Shown here: piece after piece, positions 28,258-37,874 of the stretch | Numbering within the stretch: the stretch's first letter is position 1 | How the letters are laid out: the number at the start of each line of letters is the position of its first letter | DNA from: CAWDMN01 sp963803155 | GTDB taxonomy: Bacteria; Acidobacteriota; Terriglobia; Versatilivoradales; Versatilivoraceae | Direction of reading: 5' to 3' | Assembly: GCA_963803155.1 (NCBI GenBank) | Contig: CAWDMN010000072.1 | Coordinates: 18,213-82,212 of the forward strand | DNA: 64,000 bases | Notes under the pieces: generated by a model | What the model was told of the DNA's origin: nothing | Databases searched by the model: none | What the model saw: only the letters and a program-made list of their open reading frames with translations | Position numbers and translations under genes: made by a program

Positions 28258-28716
28258 ATGGCGAGACCGTTTATGAAGGCAAAATCGGTTGGCGTAGTTT
28301 TGTGCTCTATTCTGTTGGGCTTTTCATTTGCTTTGGCCCAAGGCAAAGGGAAGGGCCACAATAAGGATAAAACTTCCTCTGAGGCGACGAGGCAAGGAAA
28401 TCCTGTCCATGCCGCTTTTTTTGGAGAACACGATAAAGAGGTAATGTCCAGCTATTGGACAAAACAGCTGAGCGGGCTTCCTCCCGGTCTGGCCAAGCGC
28501 CAGGGAGGTTTGCCTCCCGGTTTGGAAAAACATCTGCGCCGGGATGGTCGTTTGCCTCCCGGCTTGGAGAAGAAAATCTCACCTTTCCCCGCCGATTTGG
28601 AGCGGCGTTTGCCTCCCTTGCCGAGCGATCATCGTCGCGCCATTTACGGGAGCATCGGGATTATCTTAAACAACAAAAACATAGTGATGGATTTTTTCGA
28701 TATGAGCCGGCGATAG
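28258..28716 (+). CDS. Exported protein with GLPPGL(A/E)K repeats
   Basis: 152 residues from MARPFMKAKSVG; the run GAGGGGGTTGAA precedes it. The signal peptide ends near ALAQ at about residue 28. A lysine-rich low-complexity stretch (GKGKGHNKDK) follows. Residues 70-125 hold four copies of a proline repeat: LPPGLAKR, LPPGLEKH, LPPGLEKK, and a weaker PADLERRLPPLP. The C-terminal 30 residues (GSIGIILNNKNIVMDFF) look like a beta hairpin. LPPGL repeats occur in periplasmic proteins of several phyla with no settled function. It is 270 bases upstream of the giant sensor kinase. Confidence 0.75.
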   Translation: MARPFMKAKSVGVVLCSILLGFSFALAQGKGKGHNKDKTSSEATRQGNPVHAAFFGEHDKEVMSSYWTKQLSGLPPGLAKRQGGLPPGLEKHLRRDGRLPPGLEKKISPFPADLERRLPPLPSDHRRAIYGSIGIILNNKNIVMDFFDMSRR

Positions 28717-28989
28717 CCAAAATCTTCTCCTCTTAGGATTGCCGGGCGTTATACCTGAGTCGTGGTGGATAGGCAAAAAGGCCTTCGTTGGTCTGCCCGA
28801 TGAAGCTGACGGCGTAAGCTCGAAGAGCGTGATGCGCCCGGAACCATGTGTTACTCCGGGGATGCGCCGTGCTCTGACGCGCTAATCCATCCTGCTTGAC
28901 GGCATTTTTCAAATTTTTAAAATTGGCTCTATTAGCATCTGACAATCGTTGTTGTCACAACAATTAAAAACTCCTGACACTCGAAAAAC

Positions 28990-31900
28990 ATGCGCGGAAG
29001 AAAATCGATTTTTGTTGGAATCCTTTGCGTTTGGTGTCTCATTCCAAGCCTGTCTCTCTTCGGGCAGATTTTTCAATTTAGGAATTACACTGCGGCTGAG
29101 GGGTTGCCCGACGATTTTGTTTTTCAGATTCGGCAAGACTCCCGAGGGTACATGTGGTTTGCCACCTCTTCGGGCATCAGCCGCTATGATGGGATCCATT
29201 TCCAGAATTACAGCATCAAAAACGGTCTTCCCGACAATGCCGTTCGCGACTTGCTTGAAGATGAACAGGGTCGAATTTGGATCGCGACCGCAAATGGCCT
29301 CAGCTGCTTCACGGGCGGACAATTTCGCAATTATTCCACCGCTGATGGACTGCCCCACCAATTTGTTCAATGTCTCTATAAGGGACGCGATGGGAGATTG
29401 TGGATTGGAACGCGGGGAGGAGGAGTCTGTTTTTTTGATGGAGGAAAAATCCACCAACTGGAGACAAATTCAGGTTTTTCATTGAAAACAATTTGGGATA
29501 TACGCGGAGATAAGCGGGGTGATGTCTGGTTTTGCGGGCAGGAAGGCGGTGTTTTCCGATATGATGGAAAAAAATTCCAACATTATTTCAAAGCGGAGGG
29601 GATTCCTTCTTCCTCCACTTTTTGCACTTTGGAGGATCGTCAAGGGAACATATGGGTGGGAACCGATAGAGGAGTCTACCGGCACGATGGAACGAGTTTC
29701 CGTCGAGTGCGGGATGCTTCCAATGCGATTGATGATATTTCTTGCATGATTGAAGATCAGACGGGAGCCATCTGGTTTGCCAGTTATGGCGGCGGGCTGG
29801 TGAAATATGAGAAAGGGAAATATCAGAATTTCCGCTCCGCCAACGGGCTGGCAAACGATTATGCCATCTGCCTCTTTGTGGACCGGGAAAGCAATCTCTG
29901 GATCGGCACACAGGGCGGAGGCGCCTCTAAGTTCTCCGGCGAACAATTTGCCCAAATCGGCCAATTGAAAGATGCGGCGATTTCTTTGATTCACGGAATC
30001 ACCCAGGATCCCAATGGCCAATTTTGGTTTGCCAGTTATGGCGGGGGGGTCTGCCGCCTCAACGGCAATGGCAAGTTGGACCGCTGGCGAACTTCTCAAG
30101 GATTGGCAAGCAATCTGGTCAATGATGTCGTGGCCTTACCTTCGGGGAAAATCTATTGTGGGACGGATCGGGGATTGAGCGTTTTTGAGGAGGGCCGATT
30201 CCGGAATTTCGACGCCAAGAGCGGACTGCCCAATGCCGTGGTTCGAACTCTTCATTTGGATCGGACGGGAAAGATCTGGATTGGGACCTTTGGAGGCGGC
30301 GTCTGCCGATTCGATGGGAAGCGGTTTGAAAACTGGACCATTCGTGAAGGATTACTCGATAATCAGGTTATTTCCATTTATGAAGATCATCTCCATCGGA
30401 CATGGTTGGGCTCGGGTAAGGGAGTTAGTATTTTGGAAAATGGCCATTTTCGATATTTAACGCGGAAAGAGGGCTTGCCCGCTGGAAAAGTTGCGGCCAT
30501 TACCGAAGGTCCAACGGGCGTTTATTGGCTTGGCACAGATACGGGGCTCTGCCGGTATGCCAGTGGACAATTCATGATCTATGACGAATCCAATGGTTTG
30601 CCAAACTCCACGATCCACTGGCTGCAATTTGACCGGCAGGGTGCACTTTGGATGGGAACCAATAAGGGGGTCTCGCGATTGACGCCGGCCAACGGCCAGT
30701 TCAAGAATTTTAACAGTCGGGATGGATTGACTGGAGATGAAATGCTGCAGGGTGCGGTCTTTTTGGATCGCGCCGGATTTATGTGGTGTGGTTCCACACA
30801 TGGAGCCACTCGATTTGATCCGGCTTTCATCCCGCCCCAATCTGTTCCTCCCATCATGCGAATTGAAGGAGTCCGGATTTTTGACCAGGAGTGGCCTCTC
30901 TCCCGGTTGAGCCGATTGTCTCCCCGACAAAACTCAATGACTTTCTCATTCCTGGGACTCTCCTTTCGTGATGAGGAAAGGGTCCAATACCGTTACTTGT
31001 TGGAAGGATTTGACTCGCAATGGTCTCCGGAGACTCGTGAGCGGTCCGTTCGATATACCAATTTGCCGGAGGGGAAATACCGTTTCCGGGCAACAGCTGC
31101 CAACAGCCTGGGGATTTGGGATGAAAAAGGCGCTTCCTTGGATTTTGAGATCCTTCCTCCTTTTTACCGAAAACTCTGGTTCCAATGTCTGGCGGGATTC
31201 CTGTTGTTGGCCAGCATGGGAGGCATTGTCCAGTGGCGGACTTGGATGGTTCGCCAGCATAATTTAAAATTGGATCGGAAAGTCCAGGATCGGACGCTGG
31301 AAGTCCTGGAACAAAGAGAACGGCTGGCACGCGCCAACCAAGAATTGCAGGCTCTGCTGGACACCAGCAATGCCATTATTGGGCTTCTTGATCCGGACAA
31401 ACTAAGCCATTTGATTTTGGAAACCTCTCTGCAGTTGCTTGGTTGTCCCGGAGGCTTTCTGATGGAACTGGGCTGGCCGGACCCGAGAGTAATCGTGAAG
31501 CTTGCTCTCGGCACGGCTGCGCCAATTCAAGGGGCACAATTCCCCGCTCAAGAAAGTCAGATTGGGGAACTGATTGAAAGCCGACAGGTGTGCATGGTTT
31601 CAGCCGGGCAGAATGATGTTTTCTTGGGCGTTTTGACGAACCAGGCCGAGTTGGCCTCCTGCCAGACTGTTTTGGTTCCCATGATTTGTATGGATCGAAT
31701 GATTGGCATTTTGGCTTTGGTTCGATCCTCCCAATTCGGGAAGTTTAATCAGCGAGAGATCGCCCTCTTGGTTGCCTTGGCCAGTCAAGCCGCGGTCGCC
31801 ATCCGCAACGCGGATCTGTATCAAGCCATTCGACTGTCTGAAAATCGCTATCGCACCTTGGTGGAACGGGCGGGAGACGCGATCTTTGTAGTCACCCGCG

Positions 31901-33039
31901 AGGGGCGCTTTGATTCCGTAAATCCGAAGACGCTGGAAATGCTTGGCTATGCCGAGGCTGAATTCAAGCGGATGCAATTGGCTGATTTTGTGCCGGAGGA
32001 ACAACGGGGCGTAGTGCGCCATTTGCTGGACGGAACTGCCCGGAGCGGGAACGCCCTGGAATCGGTTGATCTTCAAAAAAAGGATGGCAAGACACTTCCG
32101 GTGGAAATTCGCATGGTGGCCTTGGGGGACGATTTGTATCAAGCCATTGTCCGTGATATCACCATGCGCCGATTCTTGGAGAAGACTCTGGAACAGCAGC
32201 GTGACCGCGCCGAAGAGGCCAGTCGGCTTAAATCTGAATTCCTGGCCAGCGTTTCTCATGAGTTGCGCACCCCATTGCATGCCATTCTCAGCTATGCCGA
32301 TTTCGGCTTGGAAAAAATCGGCAGCGCCGAAAGAGAACGCCTGCGAAATTATTTTCACGAAATCAAAGACAGTGGAGCTCATCTGCTAACTTTGATTGAT
32401 GATTTGTTGGATCTTTCCAAAATTGAGGCAGGTAAGATGGTCTATCAGTGGGGGCCGATTACAATGTGGATTGTACTGGATGAAGCCTGTTCGCGCTTGG
32501 GACATCTGGCCGAATTGCGCCAAATTTCCGTGAAAACCATGCCGATACCCAAGGATTGGATTGCTTGGGGTGATTATGAAAAGATTCTCCGAGTGCTCAT
32601 AAACATCTTGGGAAATGCCATCAAATTCACTCCAGTGGGTGGCCAGATCTCTCTTTTTGTCGAGAAGGACCGGAGCCAAAATGAGAGAGAAAGTCAGGCG
32701 GATGCTTTTGAAGAAAAGGAAGACGATACAAAAGAAGTAGAAGAGTCCATCGACAATGCTTCTTTTGGTCCCCTGGAAAAGGACTTCTGGTATGTTGGGA
32801 TTCAAGATACCGGCATAGGTGTTCACCCGGATGATCGGGAAGCCATCTTCGAGAAATTTGCGCAAAGCAGCCATTACACGGTAAACAAAAATCCCGGGAC
32901 TGGCCTAGGGCTTTCTATTTGCAAAGGGATCATTGAAGCGCATCAGGGGAAAATTTGGGTGGAGAGTCCAGGGCTTGGATTAGGGAGCACTTTTTATTTT
33001 AGCCTGCCGGTCTATCGGGAGAGTGCCACTGGTCACTAA
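28990..33039 (+). CDS. Giant sensor histidine kinase with periplasmic propellers
   Basis: 1349 residues. Signal peptide 1-25. Residues about 30-600 are two-component-regulator propeller repeats, each with a W(I/F)(G/A)T..G(V/I)..(Y/F) core, in the style of polysaccharide-sensing kinases. A Y_Y_Y domain spans about 640-725 (YRYLLEGFDSQWS). One membrane helix follows at about 735-752. The cytoplasmic part has a GAF domain (about 800-945), PAS (about 955-1065), HisKA with H1090 in SVSHELRTPLHAI, and HATPase with N, G1 and G2 boxes (LINILGNAIKF, QDTGIG, GTGLGL). There is no receiver or AraC output, so it needs a partner. Between N box and G1 (about 1227-1263) there is an acidic insert. No clear ribosome site. 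Confidence 0.9.
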   Translation: MRGRKSIFVGILCVWCLIPSLSLFGQIFQFRNYTAAEGLPDDFVFQIRQDSRGYMWFATSSGISRYDGIHFQNYSIKNGLPDNAVRDLLEDEQGRIWIATANGLSCFTGGQFRNYSTADGLPHQFVQCLYKGRDGRLWIGTRGGGVCFFDGGKIHQLETNSGFSLKTIWDIRGDKRGDVWFCGQEGGVFRYDGKKFQHYFKAEGIPSSSTFCTLEDRQGNIWVGTDRGVYRHDGTSFRRVRDASNAIDDISCMIEDQTGAIWFASYGGGLVKYEKGKYQNFRSANGLANDYAICLFVDRESNLWIGTQGGGASKFSGEQFAQIGQLKDAAISLIHGITQDPNGQFWFASYGGGVCRLNGNGKLDRWRTSQGLASNLVNDVVALPSGKIYCGTDRGLSVFEEGRFRNFDAKSGLPNAVVRTLHLDRTGKIWIGTFGGGVCRFDGKRFENWTIREGLLDNQVISIYEDHLHRTWLGSGKGVSILENGHFRYLTRKEGLPAGKVAAITEGPTGVYWLGTDTGLCRYASGQFMIYDESNGLPNSTIHWLQFDRQGALWMGTNKGVSRLTPANGQFKNFNSRDGLTGDEMLQGAVFLDRAGFMWCGSTHGATRFDPAFIPPQSVPPIMRIEGVRIFDQEWPLSRLSRLSPRQNSMTFSFLGLSFRDEERVQYRYLLEGFDSQWSPETRERSVRYTNLPEGKYRFRATAANSLGIWDEKGASLDFEILPPFYRKLWFQCLAGFLLLASMGGIVQWRTWMVRQHNLKLDRKVQDRTLEVLEQRERLARANQELQALLDTSNAIIGLLDPDKLSHLILETSLQLLGCPGGFLMELGWPDPRVIVKLALGTAAPIQGAQFPAQESQIGELIESRQVCMVSAGQNDVFLGVLTNQAELASCQTVLVPMICMDRMIGILALVRSSQFGKFNQREIALLVALASQAAVAIRNADLYQAIRLSENRYRTLVERAGDAIFVVTREGRFDSVNPKTLEMLGYAEAEFKRMQLADFVPEEQRGVVRHLLDGTARSGNALESVDLQKKDGKTLPVEIRMVALGDDLYQAIVRDITMRRFLEKTLEQQRDRAEEASRLKSEFLASVSHELRTPLHAILSYADFGLEKIGSAERERLRNYFHEIKDSGAHLLTLIDDLLDLSKIEAGKMVYQWGPITMWIVLDEACSRLGHLAELRQISVKTMPIPKDWIAWGDYEKILRVLINILGNAIKFTPVGGQISLFVEKDRSQNERESQADAFEEKEDDTKEVEESIDNASFGPLEKDFWYVGIQDTGIGVHPDDREAIFEKFAQSSHYTVNKNPGTGLGLSICKGIIEAHQGKIWVESPGLGLGSTFYFSLPVYRESATGH

Positions 33040-33254
33040 TCGGTGCGGATTGGACAGGAATGGGAGACTGCACGGCGAAGAACCGCCTTAATCGATGGGG
33101 CGGGGGGGGACCGTTGGGAGGGAAGATGTCACGTGTCAGCAGAGCTTGATTTCAATGCCCTGGGATTGTGGCCGAACAGGCCATTCAATCGCCAAGGCAA
33201 TGGCTCTGGCCCAGTTTACGGCTGTAATGCCTGCAGCTCCCCATGGAGGAGAAA

Positions 33255-34445
33255 ATGCCGCGACAAAAAATTCTCATCGTGGACGACAACCGCAAAAATC
33301 GCGCCATCATGGAAGAGCTTTTCCGCGATGAGTATGAAGTGCACCATGCTGAAAATGGTGAAGAAGCACTGCAAATCATCTGGGAGATTTTTCCTGATGT
33401 AGTTTTGTTGGATATTATGATGCCGGGGATGAGCGGATACGAGGTCTGCCAGAAAATCAAATCCGACTCGCAGACCTCCAGCATCCCAGTCATCATTATT
33501 TCAGCCAAAGGGCAGACCGATGAAATTGTCGAAGGATTTGAAAGCCGGGCCGATGATTACATTGTCCGCCCTTTTGCCAATTCAGAATTGCGAGCCCGGG
33601 TGAGAGCCATGCTGCGCTTGAAGGAGGCTCAGGACCAACTCAAGGAAGCAAACCTGAATCTGCAGGAGCATGCTAGAAAGCTGGAGGAGGCCAATGAACG
33701 CCTGAGTGAGCTGGACCGGCTCAAAGCCGGATTCACCGCCATGCTGGTGCACGATCTGCGTTCTCCATTGGCAGTGGTTCAAGTGGCTCTTCAAATGATC
33801 GAGGGTAAAGCGGAATCGCTGGGAAAGGAATACTTCGCCTTGGTTCGGGAAGCCATGGCCAGTTGTAATGGAATGTTCAATCTGACCAACGATCTGCTTG
33901 AAGGGTTCCGGGCTGAATCTGGAGCCATGTCGCTCAACCGCAGGCGCGGGCGCCTGGGAGATTTGGTGGAGGAGCCGATACGCCATGCTTCGGTTTTGGC
34001 CTTGAAAAAACAAATCGAGATCCACAAAATCGTGGAAAATTCAGCTATGGATATTTTTGTGGATTTTCCTAAGCTGCAGCGGGCCATTTCCAACCTCTTG
34101 GGCAATGCCCTGAAATTTACGCGCAAGAAGGGGACTATCCATACGAAGGTTGGACTCGATACCGACCATCTAGCCGAAGAGGCCCAACTTTTCATCGAAG
34201 TGCGGGATTCCGGCGGCGGGATTCATCCGGAAGATCTCCCCCATATTTTTGCTCCATATTATCAGGGAAAATCTTCCGCGGGCGCCATAGGTGCGGGGCT
34301 TGGCTTGTTTATTGCCAAACGTATTGTGGAAGCTCATGGCGGAAATATTGAAGTGCGCTCTGCGTTGGGAGTGGGCAGCTGTTTTATGATTGTTCTCCCC
34401 TTAAATCGGATTGGCCTTCCAGCCGATGAAGCGAAAATAATATAA
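33255..34445 (+). CDS. Receiver-histidine kinase protein
   Basis: 396 residues from MPRQKILIVDDNRKN. GGAGGAG precedes this ATG, whereas 33243 has none. The N-terminal receiver domain has D10-D11, phosphoacceptor D53 (LLDIMMPG) and K near 103 in VRPFAN. A coiled-coil linker of about 120-160 follows. HisKA has H166 in MLVHDLRSPLAVV. HATPase has ISNLLGNALKF, DSGGGI and GAGLGLFIAK. There is no membrane segment. It starts 216 bases after the giant sensor kinase, so a phosphorelay in which that kinase phosphorylates D53 is an attractive reading. Its own downstream regulator is not adjacent. Confidence 0.9.
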   Translation: MPRQKILIVDDNRKNRAIMEELFRDEYEVHHAENGEEALQIIWEIFPDVVLLDIMMPGMSGYEVCQKIKSDSQTSSIPVIIISAKGQTDEIVEGFESRADDYIVRPFANSELRARVRAMLRLKEAQDQLKEANLNLQEHARKLEEANERLSELDRLKAGFTAMLVHDLRSPLAVVQVALQMIEGKAESLGKEYFALVREAMASCNGMFNLTNDLLEGFRAESGAMSLNRRRGRLGDLVEEPIRHASVLALKKQIEIHKIVENSAMDIFVDFPKLQRAISNLLGNALKFTRKKGTIHTKVGLDTDHLAEEAQLFIEVRDSGGGIHPEDLPHIFAPYYQGKSSAGAIGAGLGLFIAKRIVEAHGGNIEVRSALGVGSCFMIVLPLNRIGLPADEAKII

Positions 34446-34604
34446 CCAGGGAAAGATTGGGGATAGAAGAAGAGAGTGCCTCTGAGGATTCACTCCCTAA
34501 TTAGGGTTCAACGGGGCCAATCGAATTTAGCCTGAGTTGATGCCAGTGGTATGATCCTTCGGCATCACGCCTCGAGTATCGATAGTACGCTCCTTGGCTC
34601 TGTT

Positions 34605-34634
34605 TTGACTTTGGGGCAAGGTGTGGGTTATGAT
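34605..34634 (+). promoter_or_regulatory. Candidate sigma-70 promoter of accD-folC
   Basis: TTGACT (34,605-34,610) and TATGAT (34,629-34,634) are each five of six against consensus with an 18-base spacer. The predicted start of transcription would be about 25 bases before the accD ATG. Confidence 0.55.
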
Positions 34635-34665
34635 TCTCCATTCACCGGTGGGCTGAAAGGATGCC

Positions 34666-35508
34666 ATGGCTTGGTTTAAAAAAGAAAAAACTCCGATTGA
34701 TCCTGGCGGCGATAGGACCGTACGCACGGAGGGACTCTGGATCAAATGCGACCAATGCAAGCAGATCATCTGGAAAAAGGACATAGAGGCAAACTTTAAT
34801 GTCTGTCCTCAATGTAATTTTCATTTTAAAGTGTCGGCTAAGGAACGGTTGCAGCAGCTCTTCGATAATTCCAAGTACGAAGTTTTTGATTCTGGATTGG
34901 CCTCCACGGATCCGCTTCAATTCACCGATAGAAAGCGATACTCCCAGCGGTTGCAGGATATGCACAAATCGCTGGGCCTGAGAGATGCCCTGATTTCCGC
35001 CACCGGGAGAATTAAGGAAAAGCCTGTGTGGATTTGCTCGATGGAGCCCGCGTTTATTGGCGGGTCGATGGGCGCCGTGGTAGGGGAAATGGTTACGCGA
35101 GCCATCGAACGCTGCGTAGAGAAGCGAATTCCTCTGATTATTGTCTCCAATTCGGGGGGGGCCCGGATGCAGGAGGGCGCCATCAGCCTGATGCAGATGG
35201 CCAAGATTAGTGCTGCTCTGGCCCGATTAGATGAGGCCCATGTTCCCTTTATTTCCATCATGACCAACCCCACTACCGGAGGTGTGACCGCGAGCTATGC
35301 CATGCTTGGCGATTTAAACATCGCCGAACCCCTCGCGCTGATTGGATTTGCCGGTCCCCGAGTCATTGAACAGACCATTCGTCAGAAACTGCCTGAAGGA
35401 TTTCAGAAGAGTGAATTCCTGCTCAAACATGGCATGCTCGATGCCATAGTCTCCCGGAAGGATTTGCGGGATTACATCTCAAACGCACTCAACTTTTTTG
35501 GCTTTTGA
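34666..35508 (+). CDS. accD: Acetyl-CoA carboxylase, carboxyltransferase subunit beta
   Basis: 280 residues; AAAGGA precedes the ATG. The zinc ribbon is C28-x2-C31-x15-C47-x2-C50. The crotonase-fold carboxyltransferase core has IVSNSGGARMQEG and TNPTTGGVTASYAMLGD, which form the oxyanion holes. It transfers the carboxyl group from carboxybiotin to acetyl-CoA, making malonyl-CoA for fatty acid synthesis, with AccA (not in the window). It is followed 59 bases downstream by folC, the same accD-folC order as in E. coli and many bacteria. Confidence 0.97.
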   Translation: MAWFKKEKTPIDPGGDRTVRTEGLWIKCDQCKQIIWKKDIEANFNVCPQCNFHFKVSAKERLQQLFDNSKYEVFDSGLASTDPLQFTDRKRYSQRLQDMHKSLGLRDALISATGRIKEKPVWICSMEPAFIGGSMGAVVGEMVTRAIERCVEKRIPLIIVSNSGGARMQEGAISLMQMAKISAALARLDEAHVPFISIMTNPTTGGVTASYAMLGDLNIAEPLALIGFAGPRVIEQTIRQKLPEGFQKSEFLLKHGMLDAIVSRKDLRDYISNALNFFGF

Positions 35509-35567
35509 TTTCGCGATCTTGCTCCCTTGATTCCTGAGTCGCCGGGAGGAGAGGCGACTTTTGTCCC

Positions 35568-36959
35568 ATGAATTATGAAGAAGCGGTCCATTATCTCTAT
35601 TCGCTCGGAAATGAAGTTCTCACGGCCAAACTTGGGCTGCAAAATATTTCCACGCTGCTGAGCTATCTTGGGAACCCTCATCGACAATTTCCATCCCTTC
35701 TAATTGCTGGCACCAACGGCAAGGGATCGGTGGCCGCCTTCTGCGAATCCATCTTGAGGAATAGCGGCCTCCGAACAGGGCTCTATACTTCGCCTCACTT
35801 GACGCAGGTGGAGGAACGGGTTCGAGTCGATAAGCGAATGATTCCAGCGGAGAATTTTGCCCGCCTGACTTTCCGGTTGAAAGAGGCCATCGGAGAGTTG
35901 CTGACAGGCTCTGCGTTTTCTTCCGGTTTCAAACTGGATCGGCATCCCACTTATTTTGAAGTGATGACTGCTTTGGGGTTTCTATATTTTGCCGAACAAC
36001 AAATAGAAGTGGCGATCCTGGAGGTGGGGATGGGCGGCAGGTTTGATGCCACGAACATCGTGGATCCCGTGATCTCCATCATCACCAATGTCGATTATGA
36101 TCATCAGGAGCATTTGGGTTCGCGGTTGGAGGAAATTGCCGGTGAAAAGGCCGGCATTATCAAGATCCGCCGCACGGGCTCGAACGGTGGGGGTTTTCCC
36201 AAGGGTGAGCTTCTTTCTCCTCTTCCCGTCATTACGGCCGCCCGGAATCCCGTTGTGCTGAATCTCATAGAAAATCAATGCAGTGAAACGGGCTCGCGCC
36301 TTGTTAAAGTATGGGAAAGGTTTCATCCGGAAATCAGTGAAGATCAACGAGGTCGCTGTCGCGTCAAAGTGGATACGATCTGGGAGCGGGGTCAGATTTT
36401 TAATTTGCCTTTGCCGGGAAGACATCAAGTGGAAAATGCGTTGACCGCGATGGCCGCAATGGAAACGCTCACTCAAGCCGGGTGGAAGATCACGGCGGAA
36501 TCAGTCACCAGGGGACTTGAAAAGGCCAGCTGGCCAGGCCGCTTGGAAATTGTGGAAAGGCGGCCCGCCCTGATTTTCGACGGAGCGCACAACCCGGCGG
36601 GAGCTGGACAACTCGCCGAATACCTCCGCCATTATTTACGCCCCGAGCGGACACTTCTGATTTTTGGAGTAATGCGCGATAAAGACCATCAGTCCATGGG
36701 GAAAATTTTATTTCCACTGGCGCACAGAATCATCCTGACCCGGACTTCCTGGGTGCGGGCCGCGGAGCCCTCTCTTATTCAAATGGGGTTGCCTGAGTTT
36801 GCGGGACACTATCACTGTGCCCGAAATTCAGCAGAGGCCATTGATCTGGCTTTTGGCTTGGCGGAGGAAGACGATACAATTGTAGTTGCCGGATCATTAT
36901 TTTTGGTTGGAGAGATTCGACAAATCGTCATACAAAGAGGAATGGGTGTAGAAGAATGA
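35568..36959 (+). CDS. folC: Folylpolyglutamate synthase / dihydrofolate synthase
   Basis: 463 residues. The P-loop is AGTNGKGSVAAF at residues 47-58. Other Mur-ligase-like marks are YTSPHLTQVEERVRVD, EVGMGGRFDATNIV, the DHQEHLG Mg/carbamyl-lysine region, and FDGAHNPAGA in the C-terminal domain. The protein adds glutamate to dihydropteroate and to reduced folates. A GGAGGAGAGG purine run precedes the start by about 12 bases. It is in an operon with accD. Confidence 0.95.
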   Translation: MNYEEAVHYLYSLGNEVLTAKLGLQNISTLLSYLGNPHRQFPSLLIAGTNGKGSVAAFCESILRNSGLRTGLYTSPHLTQVEERVRVDKRMIPAENFARLTFRLKEAIGELLTGSAFSSGFKLDRHPTYFEVMTALGFLYFAEQQIEVAILEVGMGGRFDATNIVDPVISIITNVDYDHQEHLGSRLEEIAGEKAGIIKIRRTGSNGGGFPKGELLSPLPVITAARNPVVLNLIENQCSETGSRLVKVWERFHPEISEDQRGRCRVKVDTIWERGQIFNLPLPGRHQVENALTAMAAMETLTQAGWKITAESVTRGLEKASWPGRLEIVERRPALIFDGAHNPAGAGQLAEYLRHYLRPERTLLIFGVMRDKDHQSMGKILFPLAHRIILTRTSWVRAAEPSLIQMGLPEFAGHYHCARNSAEAIDLAFGLAEEDDTIVVAGSLFLVGEIRQIVIQRGMGVEE

Positions 36960-37097
36960 CGAAGGACTTTCGGTGATAATCGCTGAGCGAGGGGCGGATT
37001 TCCATCAAAATGATGAATTCCATTGTGGGAGTCGGCGGCGCTATAAGCGCAATCCCGCGGCCGCCCCAGCATTATTTTCCATCTTTGAGGAGGGACA

Positions 37098-37856
37098 TTG
37101 GGCCAGTCAAAAACCCCGCTAATCGGCGTCTGTTGCCAGAGGAATGTAGATTCAGACCGTTTTTATCTCCGGCGTCAATATGGCGAAGCGATTTATCAGG
37201 CTGGAGGAATCCCGGTGCTGCTGCCGCTTATTCCAGAAAAGCTTTTTGTGGAGGGGCTGGTGAAAAAGCTGGATGGCATTCTGCTGGCAGGCAGCTCCAG
37301 CGATGTTGATCCTTATTTGTACCAGGCAGAACCTCATCCACAATTAGGATTTGTGATCCCGGAAAGGGATCGGACGGACGGGCTTTTGCTTGAAGCGAGT
37401 TTCCGGCAAAATATCCCTCTTCTGGCTATTTGTTATGGAGTCCAGATCTTGAATGTTTTTTTGGGTGGCACACTCTGGCAGGATATCTCATCCCAGGTGA
37501 AAAATCCGCTGAAGCATTCGCAACAATCGACCGACGATTACCTCTCGCATTCCGTGGAGTTGCGCTCCGGGAGTCTTCTTCGGCAGTTGGCGGGAGAAAA
37601 AAAGAAACGAGTGAATAGTTTTCATCATCAAGCCATTCGCGTTGTAGCCCCCGCCTTAAAAGCCGCGGCAGTCTCTCCTGATCAGCTTGTCGAAGCTGTC
37701 GAATTGAAGAATAAAAAAAAGAGTCATTTTGTGTTGGGGGTCCAATGGCATCCCGAAATCGGGTGGGAGCAAGATGAATTTTCGCGGAAGATATTCACCA
37801 CTTTTGTGGCGGCGGCGGGTTCGACGAACTACGCTTCAAAATCCCGGGCAATTTGA
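37098..37856 (+). CDS. Class I glutamine amidotransferase-like gamma-glutamyl hydrolase
   Basis: 252 residues from a TTG codon, with GAGGAGGG 4-8 bases upstream. It is the peptidase C26 / PuuD type. The nucleophile is C112 in LLAICYGVQILNVFLGGTL; the family usually has GICRG here. His-Glu of the triad lie in GVQWHPE near the C-terminus. The family hydrolyses gamma-glutamyl bonds, for example in gamma-glutamyl-GABA or poly-gamma-glutamyl folates. The position just after folC makes a folate-related role possible, but this is inference. Confidence 0.85.
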   Translation: MGQSKTPLIGVCCQRNVDSDRFYLRRQYGEAIYQAGGIPVLLPLIPEKLFVEGLVKKLDGILLAGSSSDVDPYLYQAEPHPQLGFVIPERDRTDGLLLEASFRQNIPLLAICYGVQILNVFLGGTLWQDISSQVKNPLKHSQQSTDDYLSHSVELRSGSLLRQLAGEKKKRVNSFHHQAIRVVAPALKAAAVSPDQLVEAVELKNKKKSHFVLGVQWHPEIGWEQDEFSRKIFTTFVAAAGSTNYASKSRAI

Positions 37857-37874
37857 TTCAGGTCGGAATTCATC

